DNA from: Oceanisphaera marina | GTDB lineage: Bacteria; Pseudomonadota; Gammaproteobacteria; Enterobacterales; Aeromonadaceae | Length of the DNA: 64,000 nt | Assembly: GCF_014643915.1 (NCBI RefSeq) | Contig: NZ_BMKE01000001.1 | Location: 208,917 to 272,916, forward strand | Direction: 5' to 3' | Position numbers and translations under genes: made by a program | Shown here: piece after piece, positions 1 through 7,923 of the stretch | Layout: every line of letters begins with the position of its first letter | Position numbering within the stretch: position 1 is the first letter of the stretch | Notes under the pieces: model-generated | Told to the model about the DNA's origin: nothing | The model's database searches: none | Seen by the model: only the letters and a program-made list of their open reading frames with translations

Positions 1-141
1 TTTCGGCCCTCATCAAACGCTGTAAACCCACCCAGGTCTCACTATCCGACTCTGACGGTTTACAGTGCCGAGGCACTGGTTTACATAAAAGACTCCGTTG
101 CACATCTTCGGGCTGAACAGCCCGGATTAACAGGGGGTTTT

Positions 142-984
142 ATGGACATCAATGCGCTACAAACTTTGCTATTCGTTCCGGCCAATCGGCCGGAACGTTT
201 CGATAAAGCCTTGGCCAGTGGGGCCGATGCCATCATTATCGATCTTGAAGACGCCGTACCGGCCGCAGAAAAAGATGCTGCCAGCGGCACCCTCGCCACC
301 TGGCTCGACAGCCAACCCGCCAACTCGGTATTAATTCGCATCAATGGCACCGGTAGCCCCTGGTTCAATCAGGATACCAACCTGTGTCGTTCGGCCGCCG
401 TGGCCGGCATCATAGTGCCAAAGGCCGACGATCCTGCCGCGCTGAAAGAGCTGGCGCATATTACCGAAAAACCCCTGTTACCTTTTATTGAATCTGCCGT
501 GGCCTTGGCACGACTCAACGAGATTGCCGCCGCACCAGGAGTTACTCGCTTGTTGTTCGGCAAGCTGGACCTGGCACTGGATCTGGGCATGGACTACCCG
601 CCTCCGGCCGGTGAAGCACTGAATGAAACCGCTTTTTTATATGCTCGCAGCCAACTGGTGATGTGCTCGCGAGTTCATGGCCTGGCAGCACCCATTGATG
701 CCATTTACACCGCCATTCACGATGCCAAAGGGCTGACCGATTACGCGCGCCAGGGCATGCGACTGGGCTTTAGTGGTTTCTTGCTGATCCACCCCGCTCA
801 GGTAGCGCCGGCACAGAAGGCCTTAACGCCCACCAGCGCGCAAATTTCCTGGGCCAGACATATTATGGATGCCGAGCAACGGGAAAAAGGCGCCGTGGTG
901 GCGGTAAGCGGCAACATGGTCGACACCCCCGTCATGGCCAGAGCCAGGCGCATTCTGGAACTGGCCAGTGACGTGTATAAATAG
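142..984 (+). CDS. HpcH/HpaI aldolase / citrate lyase beta-like (CitE-like) protein
   Basis: A 280-residue protein of the CitE/HpcH TIM-barrel family. The N-terminus reads LFVPANRPERFDKA followed by IIIDLEDAV, the family's typical phosphate/CoA-binding and acidic metal-binding start, and the FGKLDLALDLG segment near residue 140 supplies further barrel residues. Members cleave or form acyl-CoA esters such as citramalyl-CoA or malyl-CoA with Mg2+. The substrate cannot be told from sequence. No citrate lyase alpha or gamma subunit lies nearby, so a stand-alone CitE-like role is more likely than a subunit of true citrate lyase. A purine-rich AGGGGG precedes the ATG. The upstream 140 bases hold no gene I can support. 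Confidence 0.85.
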   Translation: MDINALQTLLFVPANRPERFDKALASGADAIIIDLEDAVPAAEKDAASGTLATWLDSQPANSVLIRINGTGSPWFNQDTNLCRSAAVAGIIVPKADDPAALKELAHITEKPLLPFIESAVALARLNEIAAAPGVTRLLFGKLDLALDLGMDYPPPAGEALNETAFLYARSQLVMCSRVHGLAAPIDAIYTAIHDAKGLTDYARQGMRLGFSGFLLIHPAQVAPAQKALTPTSAQISWARHIMDAEQREKGAVVAVSGNMVDTPVMARARRILELASDVYK

Positions 985-1068
985 CAAAAAAACCTGTCGC
1001 TTTCAGATACAATCCCTCTTTTGAGTATCAAATGAGCGGCCGAGGCTGCTTATAAAAAGGGAGCCGTC

Positions 1069-1434
1069 ATGCTGGTAAAAATATTACGTAATGGGATTGG
1101 GGGAATTTGGCAACTGGGTGATTTTATTACTCGCCCGACCAAGATGCGCAGATCTCCCGAGGCACAGCTTGAAGTGGATAATGCCTGCCAGCAGCTGGCG
1201 CTGTATCAACTGCCGCGCTGCCCCTTCTGCATCAAGGTGCGCAGAAACATGCACAAACTAAATCTGCCCATAGAGCGACGTAACGTGCAGCCAGGCTCGC
1301 CCTATCGAGGTGAACTGGAAGCGGGCGGCGGTCGTGTTAAATCGCCCTGCCTGCGTATAGAAGAAAATGGGGAAGTGCGTTGGATGTATGAGTCCAACGA
1401 TATTATTGCCTATCTGCAGCAGCGCTTTGCTTGA
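1069..1434 (+). CDS. glutaredoxin-like / GST N-terminal domain protein
   Basis: A 121-residue protein whose C-terminal 80 residues form a glutaredoxin fold. The redox motif CPFC sits in LPRCPFCIKVRR near residue 53, followed by the cis-Pro-containing KSPCLRI stretch and a YESNDIIAYLQQRF helix typical of glutathione S-transferase N-terminal domains. The first 40 residues are an extra leader (GGIWQLGDFITRP), possibly a membrane-associated helix. Role inferred as a thiol-disulfide oxidoreductase; the partner is unknown. A GGGAG Shine-Dalgarno lies 5 bases before the ATG. It is convergent with the small lipoprotein gene downstream. Confidence 0.8.
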   Translation: MLVKILRNGIGGIWQLGDFITRPTKMRRSPEAQLEVDNACQQLALYQLPRCPFCIKVRRNMHKLNLPIERRNVQPGSPYRGELEAGGGRVKSPCLRIEENGEVRWMYESNDIIAYLQQRFA

Positions 1435-1440
1435 GATCGA

Positions 1441-1510
1441 AAGGCGTAATATGTGAGGGACAAGGCGTAATTCAAACGCTCGATGGCTGTTATCGCCGGT
1501 CCCTCACATT
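1441..1510. repeat. inverted-repeat element between convergent genes
   Basis: An 11-base perfect inverted repeat (ATGTGAGGGAC at 1451-1461, its complement at 1499-1509) encloses 37 bases. The decamer AAGGCGTAAT also occurs twice (1441-1450 and 1463-1472). It lies between the stops of two convergent genes. It could act as a bidirectional transcription barrier, but no T-run follows either arm, so it may instead be a dispersed intergenic repeat. Confidence 0.5.
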
Positions 1511-1526
1511 TGTCTAGTCACTCTGC

Positions 1527-1670
1527 TTAATATTGCACGTCACGAGCGGCATCTTCTACCGCTTCACCGCCACGCTGCACATCTTTACCAGCCCCGGCCA
1601 CGGTATTACAGCCCGCCAAGCCGCCAAACAAACCGACCACCATCAAGACCGCCATTATTTTCTTAATCAT
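1527..1670 (-). CDS. entericidin A/B-type small lipoprotein
   Basis: A 47-residue lipoprotein: KK after the start Met, a hydrophobic helix, lipobox LAGC (Cys at residue 21), then NTVAGAGKDVQRGGEAVEDAA, the hallmark of the entericidin EcnAB family. It should be lipid-anchored in the envelope after SPase II cleavage. Family members are small amphipathic peptides, in E. coli an antidote/toxin pair expressed in stationary phase; only one copy is here. I chose the ATG at 1670 because AAGGACG lies just upstream and the signal peptide starts there; a longer upstream reading frame has no such signal. Confidence 0.85.
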   Translation of the reverse strand: MIKKIMAVLMVVGLFGGLAGCNTVAGAGKDVQRGGEAVEDAARDVQY

Positions 1671-1890
1671 GATTTCGTCCTTCTTTCGGTGAATAAACAA
1701 TTCCAGTATAGACTCAATTGCAGAGCCTAACGACAGCCAGCCGATGCGCTCCGACCCATGTTGTCGCAGATATAACCTACTCAATAATAGGCGTTATTTA
1801 CAAGACTCCTGCAAATAACTTTTTCATTCTGTCATAAGAAGTGAATTCAATGCGGTTATGATAGGGCGAGATAAAACGAGGAAAGAGAAG

Positions 1891-3024
1891 ATGATGCTTG
1901 AGGTGTTTTGGCAGTTTTTTAAATTAGGCTGGGTCAGCTTTGGCGGGCCAGCGGCGCATATTGGTTATTTTCAGCGTCATTTCGTGCACAATTTGGGCTG
2001 GATGCCCCAGGATCGCTTTGCCTCCACCCTGGCACTGTGTCAGTTTTTACCGGGCCCCGCATCCAGTCAGCTGGGCTTTGCTCTGGGCTATCAGCGGGCC
2101 GGACTGTTTGGCGCCGTGGCCGCCTTTATCGGTTTTACCCTGCCCTCTTTTCTGTTGATGCTGGCCCTGGCAATGGCTGGCAACGCCTGGGCCAATCAGC
2201 CGGCGGCATTGGCCATTGTTACCGGACTCAAGCTGTTTGCCGTAGTGGTGGTAGCCGATGCGGTGCTGTCCATGGCGAAACAATTCTGCCGTCAGCAAAC
2301 CACGCTTATCCTGGCCGTACTCAGCGCCGCCTCATTATGGCTGTTCCCAAGCCTGATGACTCAATTTGTGGTGCTCGTCACCGCAGCTCTGGTGGGGATG
2401 GCGTTACTCAAGGCCGAACCGGCCGAACACGCACAGTCGCTAGGGATCAGCTGGCCATTTTTGCTGCTGTTTTTTGGCTTGCTGTTGCTGATGCCGCTGT
2501 TGAGCCTGACCGACACCGCGGCCATTTTTGCCGACTTTTATCAGGCCGGCAGCCTGGTGTTTGGTGGTGGTCATGTGGTGCTGCCCCTGTTGCAAGGTAC
2601 GCTGCCCGAGTCATTATCAGAAGACGTGTTTTTAACCGGTTACGGCGCCGCCCAGGCCATGCCGGGCCCCATGTTCAGCCTGGCCAGCTTTTTGGGCGCC
2701 GAGCTTTACCCAAGCTCGCCGGTATTAGGGGCGCTGGCAGCCACCTTTGGTATTTTCCTGCCGGGTTTTTTACTGGTATTGGCGCTGCAACACAGCTGGC
2801 AGGGGTTGGCAGCAAAGCCGTTAATGGCGGGGGCAGTTCGCGGCATCAATGCCGCCGTGGTGGGCTTGTTGCTCTCGGCCTTGTATCAGCCCGTTTTTAC
2901 CAGCAGCGTGACTGGCGCGCCCGCGCTGGCGGCGGCCGCCCTCGGCTTGCTGGCCCTGCGCACCTTGCGCTGCCCGGTCTTGGTACTGATCCCGGTGTTC
3001 ATGCTGCTAGGGTTCTGGCTGTAA
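1891..3024 (+). CDS. chrA: chromate transporter, two-domain ChrA
   Basis: A 377-residue membrane protein with two homologous CHR halves. The first begins LGWVSFGGPAAHIGYF and carries a PGPASSQ loop. The second repeats the pattern as GSLVFGGGHVVLPLLQ with AMPGPMFS. This duplicated arrangement is typical of full-length ChrA, which exports chromate across the inner membrane; many homologues have no demonstrated substrate. An AGGAAAGAGAAG precedes the ATG at 1891; an in-frame ATG at 1858 lacks a comparable site. The group II intron begins within a few bases of the stop, on the opposite strand. Confidence 0.88.
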   Translation: MMLEVFWQFFKLGWVSFGGPAAHIGYFQRHFVHNLGWMPQDRFASTLALCQFLPGPASSQLGFALGYQRAGLFGAVAAFIGFTLPSFLLMLALAMAGNAWANQPAALAIVTGLKLFAVVVVADAVLSMAKQFCRQQTTLILAVLSAASLWLFPSLMTQFVVLVTAALVGMALLKAEPAEHAQSLGISWPFLLLFFGLLLLMPLLSLTDTAAIFADFYQAGSLVFGGGHVVLPLLQGTLPESLSEDVFLTGYGAAQAMPGPMFSLASFLGAELYPSSPVLGALAATFGIFLPGFLLVLALQHSWQGLAAKPLMAGAVRGINAAVVGLLLSALYQPVFTSSVTGAPALAAAALGLLALRTLRCPVLVLIPVFMLLGFWL

Positions 3025-3068
3025 AAACGATCGAGTAGGAGGAGGCCTCACGGCCTCCGCCCTCTCAC

Positions 3069-3101
3069 ACCACCGAGCATACGGTTCCGTACCACGGCGG
3101 T
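3069..3101 (-). ncRNA. group II intron domain V
   Basis: A 33-nt stem-loop on the minus strand. Seven base pairs (ACCGCCG with CGGTGGT, including one G-U) are followed by an asymmetric bulge and a TACG/CGTA upper stem closed by GAAC. CGC sits at positions 3-5 of the 5' strand, the triad found in class C introns where other classes have AGC. It lies immediately after the stop of the maturase frame, the expected place. Confidence 0.75.
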
Positions 3102-4376
3102 TCATGGATGATGGTTGAGCTGATGGTAACTATCCATCAGCAATATCAGTCCCAGTCGCTCAAACAACTTCTTCGGTAACGCCTGATTCATGTGCGATGC
3201 CCCGGCGTTCCACCACGGGCCTCGCCCATTCGTGGTGCTCAGGACCGCTCTCCTCTCGGCAATACCCAATCGCATCAACATCCGTGCCCGAGTGCGCCCT
3301 CGCTTCCATTGTCGCCACAGTATCTTCCGCAGATGAAGGCGTAGCCAGCCATCCGGCTCATTGAAGATGCCTTTGGCCGTCGCGTAACGGAAGTAGTTTA
3401 TCCAACCTCGCAGCTTGGTCGCGAGCGCGTGTGTCGTGCGGCGGATGTTCCAGCCCCTGGCCCTGCGCAGCAGTGACTTCAGCTTGCCCTTGAAGCGCTT
3501 GACGCTTTTCGGGGACACTCTCAGCCGGATGTTGCGCTTTCGGGTGCAGACCGTGTAGCCAAGGAAGCTGCGCTGCCATGGCCTGCCCGCGGCACTCTTC
3601 TCCCTGTTGACCCTGAGTTTCAGGCGCCGTTCGAGGAAGGTTGTCACCGAGTGCAGCACCCGGTGCGCCCCGCGTTCGCTGCCAACATAGATGTTGCAGT
3701 CGTCCGCGTAGCGGCAGAAGGCATGCCCTCGTTCGGTCAGCTCCATATCCAGCTCATGCAGCAGGATATTGGACAGCAGCGGCGACAGCGGGCCACCTTG
3801 TGGCGTGCCTTCTGTTCGCGCTGTCGCCACACCCTGCTCCATGATGCCCGACTGCAAGTACCGGCGTATCAGTCTGAGGACGAGTTCCGAGTTTATCCTT
3901 GATGACCCGGCTAATCCTCGACATCAGAATGTCGTGATTGACCCGGTCGAAGAATTTCTCCATGTCGATATCCACCACCCAGCGCTTGCCTGACTCCATG
4001 TAGTCTCGGGCCTGCTGTACCGCTTGTACGGCACTTTTCCCCGGACTGAAGCCATAGCTTGCGGGGAGAACATCGGCTCAAATTGGTCGCTTAATACCTG
4101 ATGCATGGCCTGCTGGATGAGACGGTCTATCACGCAGGGAATGCCCAGCATGCGCCGGCCGCCTCCGGGCTTGGGGATGTCTACCTTGCGCACCGGTTGC
4201 GGATGATAACGGCCGTCCAGCAGTTGTTGTTTGATGTGTGGCCAGTGGGTTTGCAGATGGCCTTTCAGCTCATCGGTACGCATCCCATCTACCCCCGGTG
4301 CACCCTTGTTACGGCACACACGTTGATAGGCTCGCCACATGTTCGACTGTTCGGTTATCGCTGACATTAGCTCCAT
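3102..4376 (-). pseudogene. ltrA: group II intron reverse transcriptase/maturase, two frame lesions
   Basis: Reconstructed length is about 425 residues, the IIC size, with RT and maturase X regions and no endonuclease domain. The reading frame is in three pieces. 4376 to about 4066: the N-terminal RT part (RNKGAPGVDGM, IPKPGGGRRMLGIP). About 4066 to 3890: the DIDMEKFFDRVNHDIL catalytic segment. About 3880 to 3102: GTPQGGPLSPLLSNILL, the catalytic YADD and the X domain. The first break is one missing base in the run at 4061-4066 (expected FSP-ASYGFSPGKSAVQAV). The second is a 7-base near-tandem duplication at 3881-3894; removing it restores KDKLVLRLIRRYL. Both destroy the product, so the element should be immobile unless helped in trans. 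A sequencing error could explain the single-base break, hardly the 7-base one. Confidence 0.88.
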
Positions 4377-4966
4377 GTCAGCCCCGCTCGGAGGGACTCT
4401 GGTCTATGCCGTGAGACACTGCACAACCCGGCCGTGACAGGTCGGCTGCTGGCCGCCTGCTCTGGGTCGGGTGAGCGACTTGCTCTTGCTGTGATTCGTT
4501 GTCTCATCGAATAAACCGGCTCCGATTCATCATTCATGTTCAGCCCTTCAGTTTGCGGTCGCAAACCTACTACGGCGTCTGCTGACTTCTCCTCTCCCAT
4601 CCTGATACCTCACGGCATCAGTAGCCCAAGGCAGGAGAGCAGACCTCCCAGGGTAATGCGCGTGACTTTCACACTTATGCCTGCCGCATCTACGTGCACA
4701 CCTTCCGTGTAAGTATTGGGCTTTGACGATAATCGCCGCCTTACCCAGTGTGCCCGCCTCGTATGCGATTTCTGTTCGTCAGGCCAGTGCTTTGCTTTCC
4801 GCTTCCTTCAGATCCCACCTCGCGGTGGACACCCTTACGGTTCAGCTAGTGATTCCCCTTACCGGGCTCACAGAGGACTTGCACCTCCAAGTCATCCGGC
4901 CGCCACCACGCGTACCGGAACAGCGCCCGTCAAGGCGCTACGCGCCATGCCTGGCGCACAATTTAA

Positions 4967-4989
4967 AAATGATATAAAAAATATCATTT
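4967..4989 (-). other. AT-rich stem-loop at intron insertion site
   Basis: A perfect 9-bp stem, AAATGATAT paired with ATATCATTT around a 5-base loop, immediately upstream of the intron 5' end on the intron strand, followed by a T-rich run. It looks like a weak terminator and fits the target preference of class C introns. Confidence 0.6.
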
Positions 4990-5116
4990 AATGATTGATT
5001 AAAGTTTTTTAATTTTTTTATTTAGTGATAATGAATCGAAAGAGCGTTGTTATTTAATAGCAAAACATTACAATCTAATTACAAATATCTAGTCCGTTCA
5101 TCACGGAGGCCACAGG

Positions 5117-6592
5117 ATGTCGGCACTTTTCCATCTGGATAGAGGTAGCCAAGCTACTCTGCAGCAGCAGGTCCGAGAACACCTGGTCAATGCCATACTG
5201 GGCGGTTTTTTGCCCTTGGATAAACCTCTCCCCTCGAGTCGCAGCTTGGCAAAAAACCTGCATGTAGCGCGTAATACCATTACGCTGGTATATGATGAAC
5301 TGGTCTCAGACGGTTATCTTATATCCAGTGAACGCCGTGGTTATTATGTTAACGATCAATTTTTTGCTCGAAGCCTGAAAAACATCCTGAATGAGCCTCC
5401 CCTCACCACAGATGCCGATATCAATAAGGTCAACTGGCTTGAGCGACTCAAGGTAAAAACCGGACCTCAGCCCAATGCCAGCCAATCCCACTCTTGGCAA
5501 AGTTATCAATATCCCTTTGTTTACGGCCAACTGGACACTAGCTTGTTTCCCATCAATAACTGGCGTAAGTGCTGGAAAGATGCGGTCAGCGTACAGGCTA
5601 TTCGCGACTGGAGTTCGGATCGCTACGACAGCGATGACCCGCTATTAATCGAACAATTGCAACAGCGCATCCTGCCCAGCCGGGGTATACAAGCCAGCAG
5701 TGAGGAGATTCTGATCACCGTGGGTTCACAGCAGGCTATCTATTTGCTGGCTCAGCTACTATTGGACAACAAATCCTGTTTTGGCATCGAAGATCCGGGC
5801 TATGTCAGCGCCGGCCATATCGCCCTGGTGTTCAATGCCCGGGTGAAAAGCCTGCAGATTGACGGCGACGGCATGATCGTGGATCAGCAGCTGAATGAGT
5901 GTGATCTGGTCTACCTTACGCCCAGCCACCAGTGTCCTACTGCAGTCACCATGCCGCTGGCGCGACGGCTCGCACTATTAACAACCGCACAGCAACAGGA
6001 TTTCATTGTCATTGAAGATGACTATGAGATGGAAATGAGCTTTGATACCCATCCAACCCCGGCCCTCAAGAGTCTGGATAAAACAGAACGGGTACTTTAT
6101 ATCGGTAGCCTGTCCAAAACTCTGGCGCCCGGGTTACGCATGGGATTTATGGTCGGGCCCAAAGCCTTGATTCAGGAAGCTCGTAACCTTCGTCAATTGA
6201 TGTTGCGTCACCCGCCGCTCAATAACCAGCGCGCAGTAGCCCTGTTCCTGGCCCAGGGCTACCATGATGCGCTATTGCGAAAGCTGGCTCGGGTATTTCA
6301 GGAACGGGGAGAATGCCTGGCCCAGGCGTTAAAGCAGCATCTACCCGACTGCATCAGCTCCCCTATCAGCGGCTCTTCTTGCTGGCTGAAACTGCCAGAA
6401 CATATAGATGCAGGGCAGCTGAAACAAAGAGCGGCAAAAGAAGGGCTACTGCTGATCTCCGCCAATAGCTACCATTTTGGCAACCATCTGCCGAAAAACT
6501 TCCTGAAGATTGGCCTCTCGGCGATTCCTCTCGAAAAAATCGAACCCGGTATCAAATTGCTGGCCAAAATAAAGGCTCAGTTACAGGCGTAA
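5117..6592 (+). CDS. MocR-family regulator: GntR HTH fused to PLP aminotransferase fold
   Basis: A 491-residue MocR/PdxR-type protein. Residues 1-75 are a GntR winged helix (LPSSRSLAKNLHVARNTITLVYDEL). Residues about 130-490 are a class I aminotransferase-like domain with the PLP-lysine motif YIGSLSKTLAPGLRMGF near residue 334. Family members bind DNA and sense PLP or an amino-acid/PLP adduct, often activating a divergent gene. Here the upstream neighbour is the intron and then chrA, so the target is not evident; the intron may have separated the regulator from its original neighbour. GGAGG precedes the ATG. The 125 bases upstream are strongly AT-rich. Confidence 0.88.
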   Translation: MSALFHLDRGSQATLQQQVREHLVNAILGGFLPLDKPLPSSRSLAKNLHVARNTITLVYDELVSDGYLISSERRGYYVNDQFFARSLKNILNEPPLTTDADINKVNWLERLKVKTGPQPNASQSHSWQSYQYPFVYGQLDTSLFPINNWRKCWKDAVSVQAIRDWSSDRYDSDDPLLIEQLQQRILPSRGIQASSEEILITVGSQQAIYLLAQLLLDNKSCFGIEDPGYVSAGHIALVFNARVKSLQIDGDGMIVDQQLNECDLVYLTPSHQCPTAVTMPLARRLALLTTAQQQDFIVIEDDYEMEMSFDTHPTPALKSLDKTERVLYIGSLSKTLAPGLRMGFMVGPKALIQEARNLRQLMLRHPPLNNQRAVALFLAQGYHDALLRKLARVFQERGECLAQALKQHLPDCISSPISGSSCWLKLPEHIDAGQLKQRAAKEGLLLISANSYHFGNHLPKNFLKIGLSAIPLEKIEPGIKLLAKIKAQLQA

Positions 6593-6642
6593 ACAGCAAG
6601 ATAACGGAGCCTGTTACCCATTTCATACAGATAAAAGAAATA

Positions 6643-7410
6643 CTATAAATCCAGCACCGCCTGCAGCTGGGCGGCAGCACGACGTAAGGTCGGTGCCCAT
6701 TCCATCAGGCTGGCCAGCGGCTTACGAGCGGTTGGGGCATGTACGGCGACTGCCGCGCGCACCAGCCCCAACTCGTCGTATATCGGAACGGAAAAAGCCA
6801 CCATACCCTCAAACATTTCTTCATTATCAATACTCAGGGTATTGGCGGCAATCTTCTCCAGTTCAAGCTCCAACTGTTCCCTATCAGTAATTGTATGCCG
6901 AGTATGAGCATCCAGAGACAGACCGCTTAATAAGGCCTTACGTTTATGCAGCGGCATTAACGCCAGCAATAGTTTTCCAGCTGCAGTACTGTGTAATGGC
7001 ATACGCGATCCCGGATGCAGCTGTATCCGTACCGGCCAGTTGGTTTCGACCCGTTCGAAGTAGACCAGTTCATGGCCATCCAGCAGGGCAATATTGCAGG
7101 TTTCTCCCAGCTCTTCGGCCAGATTCTGCAATACCGCCCGTCTCGGAGCCCCGACACTGCGTTGTGCCAGCACGTCTAGGGCCATTTTTCTCAAGCGCGG
7201 TCCCGGGCTAAGGTGACGACCGTCGGGCTCTTTCTGCAACAGACCTTCCTGCTCCAGCTGGCCAATAATGCGGTGTATTGTTGGCTTGGGCACATCAAGA
7301 CGCAGGCACAAGTCTGCCGCCGTGGTCGCCCTGTCTTCCTTGAGCAGTTCCTCGATCAAGGCAAAAGCACGAAGCAGAGTAGAATTGGTAGCACTTGCTG
7401 ATGTGCTCAT
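6643..7410 (-). CDS. IclR-family transcriptional regulator
   Basis: A 255-residue IclR protein. The N-terminal winged helix is around residues 10-70 (TTAADLCLRLDVPKPTIHRIIGQLEQEGLL), and the C-terminal effector domain includes the family signature around LHSTAAGKLLLALMP and VAFSVPIYDELGLVRAAVAVHAPTA. The start at 7410 is fixed by AGGAGG seven bases upstream; an in-frame ATG at 7446 lacks one. It follows the GlcG-like gene by 32 bases on the same strand and is downstream of the TRAP genes, so it probably controls that cluster. A perfect palindrome at 11121-11137 is a candidate operator. Confidence 0.88.
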   Translation of the reverse strand: MSTSASATNSTLLRAFALIEELLKEDRATTAADLCLRLDVPKPTIHRIIGQLEQEGLLQKEPDGRHLSPGPRLRKMALDVLAQRSVGAPRRAVLQNLAEELGETCNIALLDGHELVYFERVETNWPVRIQLHPGSRMPLHSTAAGKLLLALMPLHKRKALLSGLSLDAHTRHTITDREQLELELEKIAANTLSIDNEEMFEGMVAFSVPIYDELGLVRAAVAVHAPTARKPLASLMEWAPTLRRAAAQLQAVLDL

Positions 7411-7442
7411 AAGCCCTCCTGTATGTATATTCAGGCAGTTTA

Positions 7443-7850
7443 TCATAGGGTTACCAGGATATGTTCAGCGAACTGCCGACAAAGGGCCACATCTTCCTCT
7501 AGGGCTCGGCCGCTGACGCCAACCGCGCCGACCAGTTTCCCTCCCTCAAGCAAGGGCACCCCACCGGGCAGAGAGGTGAATTTGTCATCCAGAAAATCCG
7601 CCAGCGACAGATGATCTTTCAACAACCTCTGCCTGAAGATGTCGGTCGATACCCCCATCCTGGCCGCCGTATAGGCCTTGCCTATTGCAATATTGATCAA
7701 CCGTTCGGGCGCGCCATCCATCCGATACAGATAAATCAGGGCTCCCGAGCTATCGACGGCCGCAAAACAGACCGGTTGGCTCCCATCCTGCCCGGCTATG
7801 TAGGCAGTTGTCTGGCAGGCCGCCGCAACAGTCATTGAATTAATAGTCAA
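7443..7850 (-). CDS. GlcG/HbpS-type (DUF336) protein
   Basis: About 135 residues of the GlcG/HbpS family: CFAAVDSSGALIYLYRMDGAP, AYTAARMGVST, LPGGVPLLEGGKLVGAVGVSG and a final AEHI helix are the conserved blocks. Members occur beside glycolate, diol and alcohol catabolic genes; some bind haem or cobalamin, many have no assigned activity. The best start is a TTG at 7850, because AAAGGAGTC lies just upstream. An ATG at 7835 would be over 20 bases from that site. A terminator (7875-7909) separates it from the TRAP gene upstream, so it may depend on readthrough or its own promoter. Confidence 0.8.
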   Translation of the reverse strand: MTINSMTVAAACQTTAYIAGQDGSQPVCFAAVDSSGALIYLYRMDGAPERLINIAIGKAYTAARMGVSTDIFRQRLLKDHLSLADFLDDKFTSLPGGVPLLEGGKLVGAVGVSGRALEEDVALCRQFAEHILVTL

Positions 7851-7874
7851 AGGTGACTCCTTTATTTTTGCGGC

Positions 7875-7909
7875 CAAAAAATAAAAGCGAAGCCATCAGG
7901 CTTCGCTTT
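7875..7909 (-). terminator. rho-independent terminator after TRAP permease gene
   Basis: An 11-bp perfect stem (AAAGCGAAGCC/GGCTTCGCTTT, 4-base loop) followed on the minus strand by TTTTATTTTTT. It lies 15 bases after the fused permease stop. Confidence 0.85.
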
Positions 7910-7923
7910 CGTTAAGTAAACCA

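Larger units (their letters stand above)
3030..4959 (-). mobile_element. group II intron (IIC-like), degraded
   Basis: About 1.93 kb on the minus strand. The 5' end reads GTGCGCC at 4959, the group II start. The 3' end carries a 33-nt domain V-like hairpin at 3069-3101 with a CGC triad, a GAAC loop and an ACCGCCG/CGGTGGT base stem, then a domain VI-like hairpin at 3041-3058 and a terminal CTCGAT near 3030. The intron-encoded protein lies between. Right before the 5' end on the intron strand is an AT-rich stem-loop (4967-4989); class C introns characteristically insert just behind such terminator-like hairpins. The 3' boundary is certain only to a few bases. The element interrupts no gene, sitting between chrA and the MocR gene. 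Confidence 0.85.

Noticed and set aside
2037-3038. 333-codon frame overlapping chrA in another frame
   Set aside because: Composition is arginine- and glycine-rich as expected from a shifted GC-rich gene; chrA in the other frame has clear family motifs.
4367-4600. Open frame of 77 codons upstream of the maturase
   Set aside because: It lies in the 5' structured part of the group II intron, overlaps the maturase start, and has no protein-like pattern.
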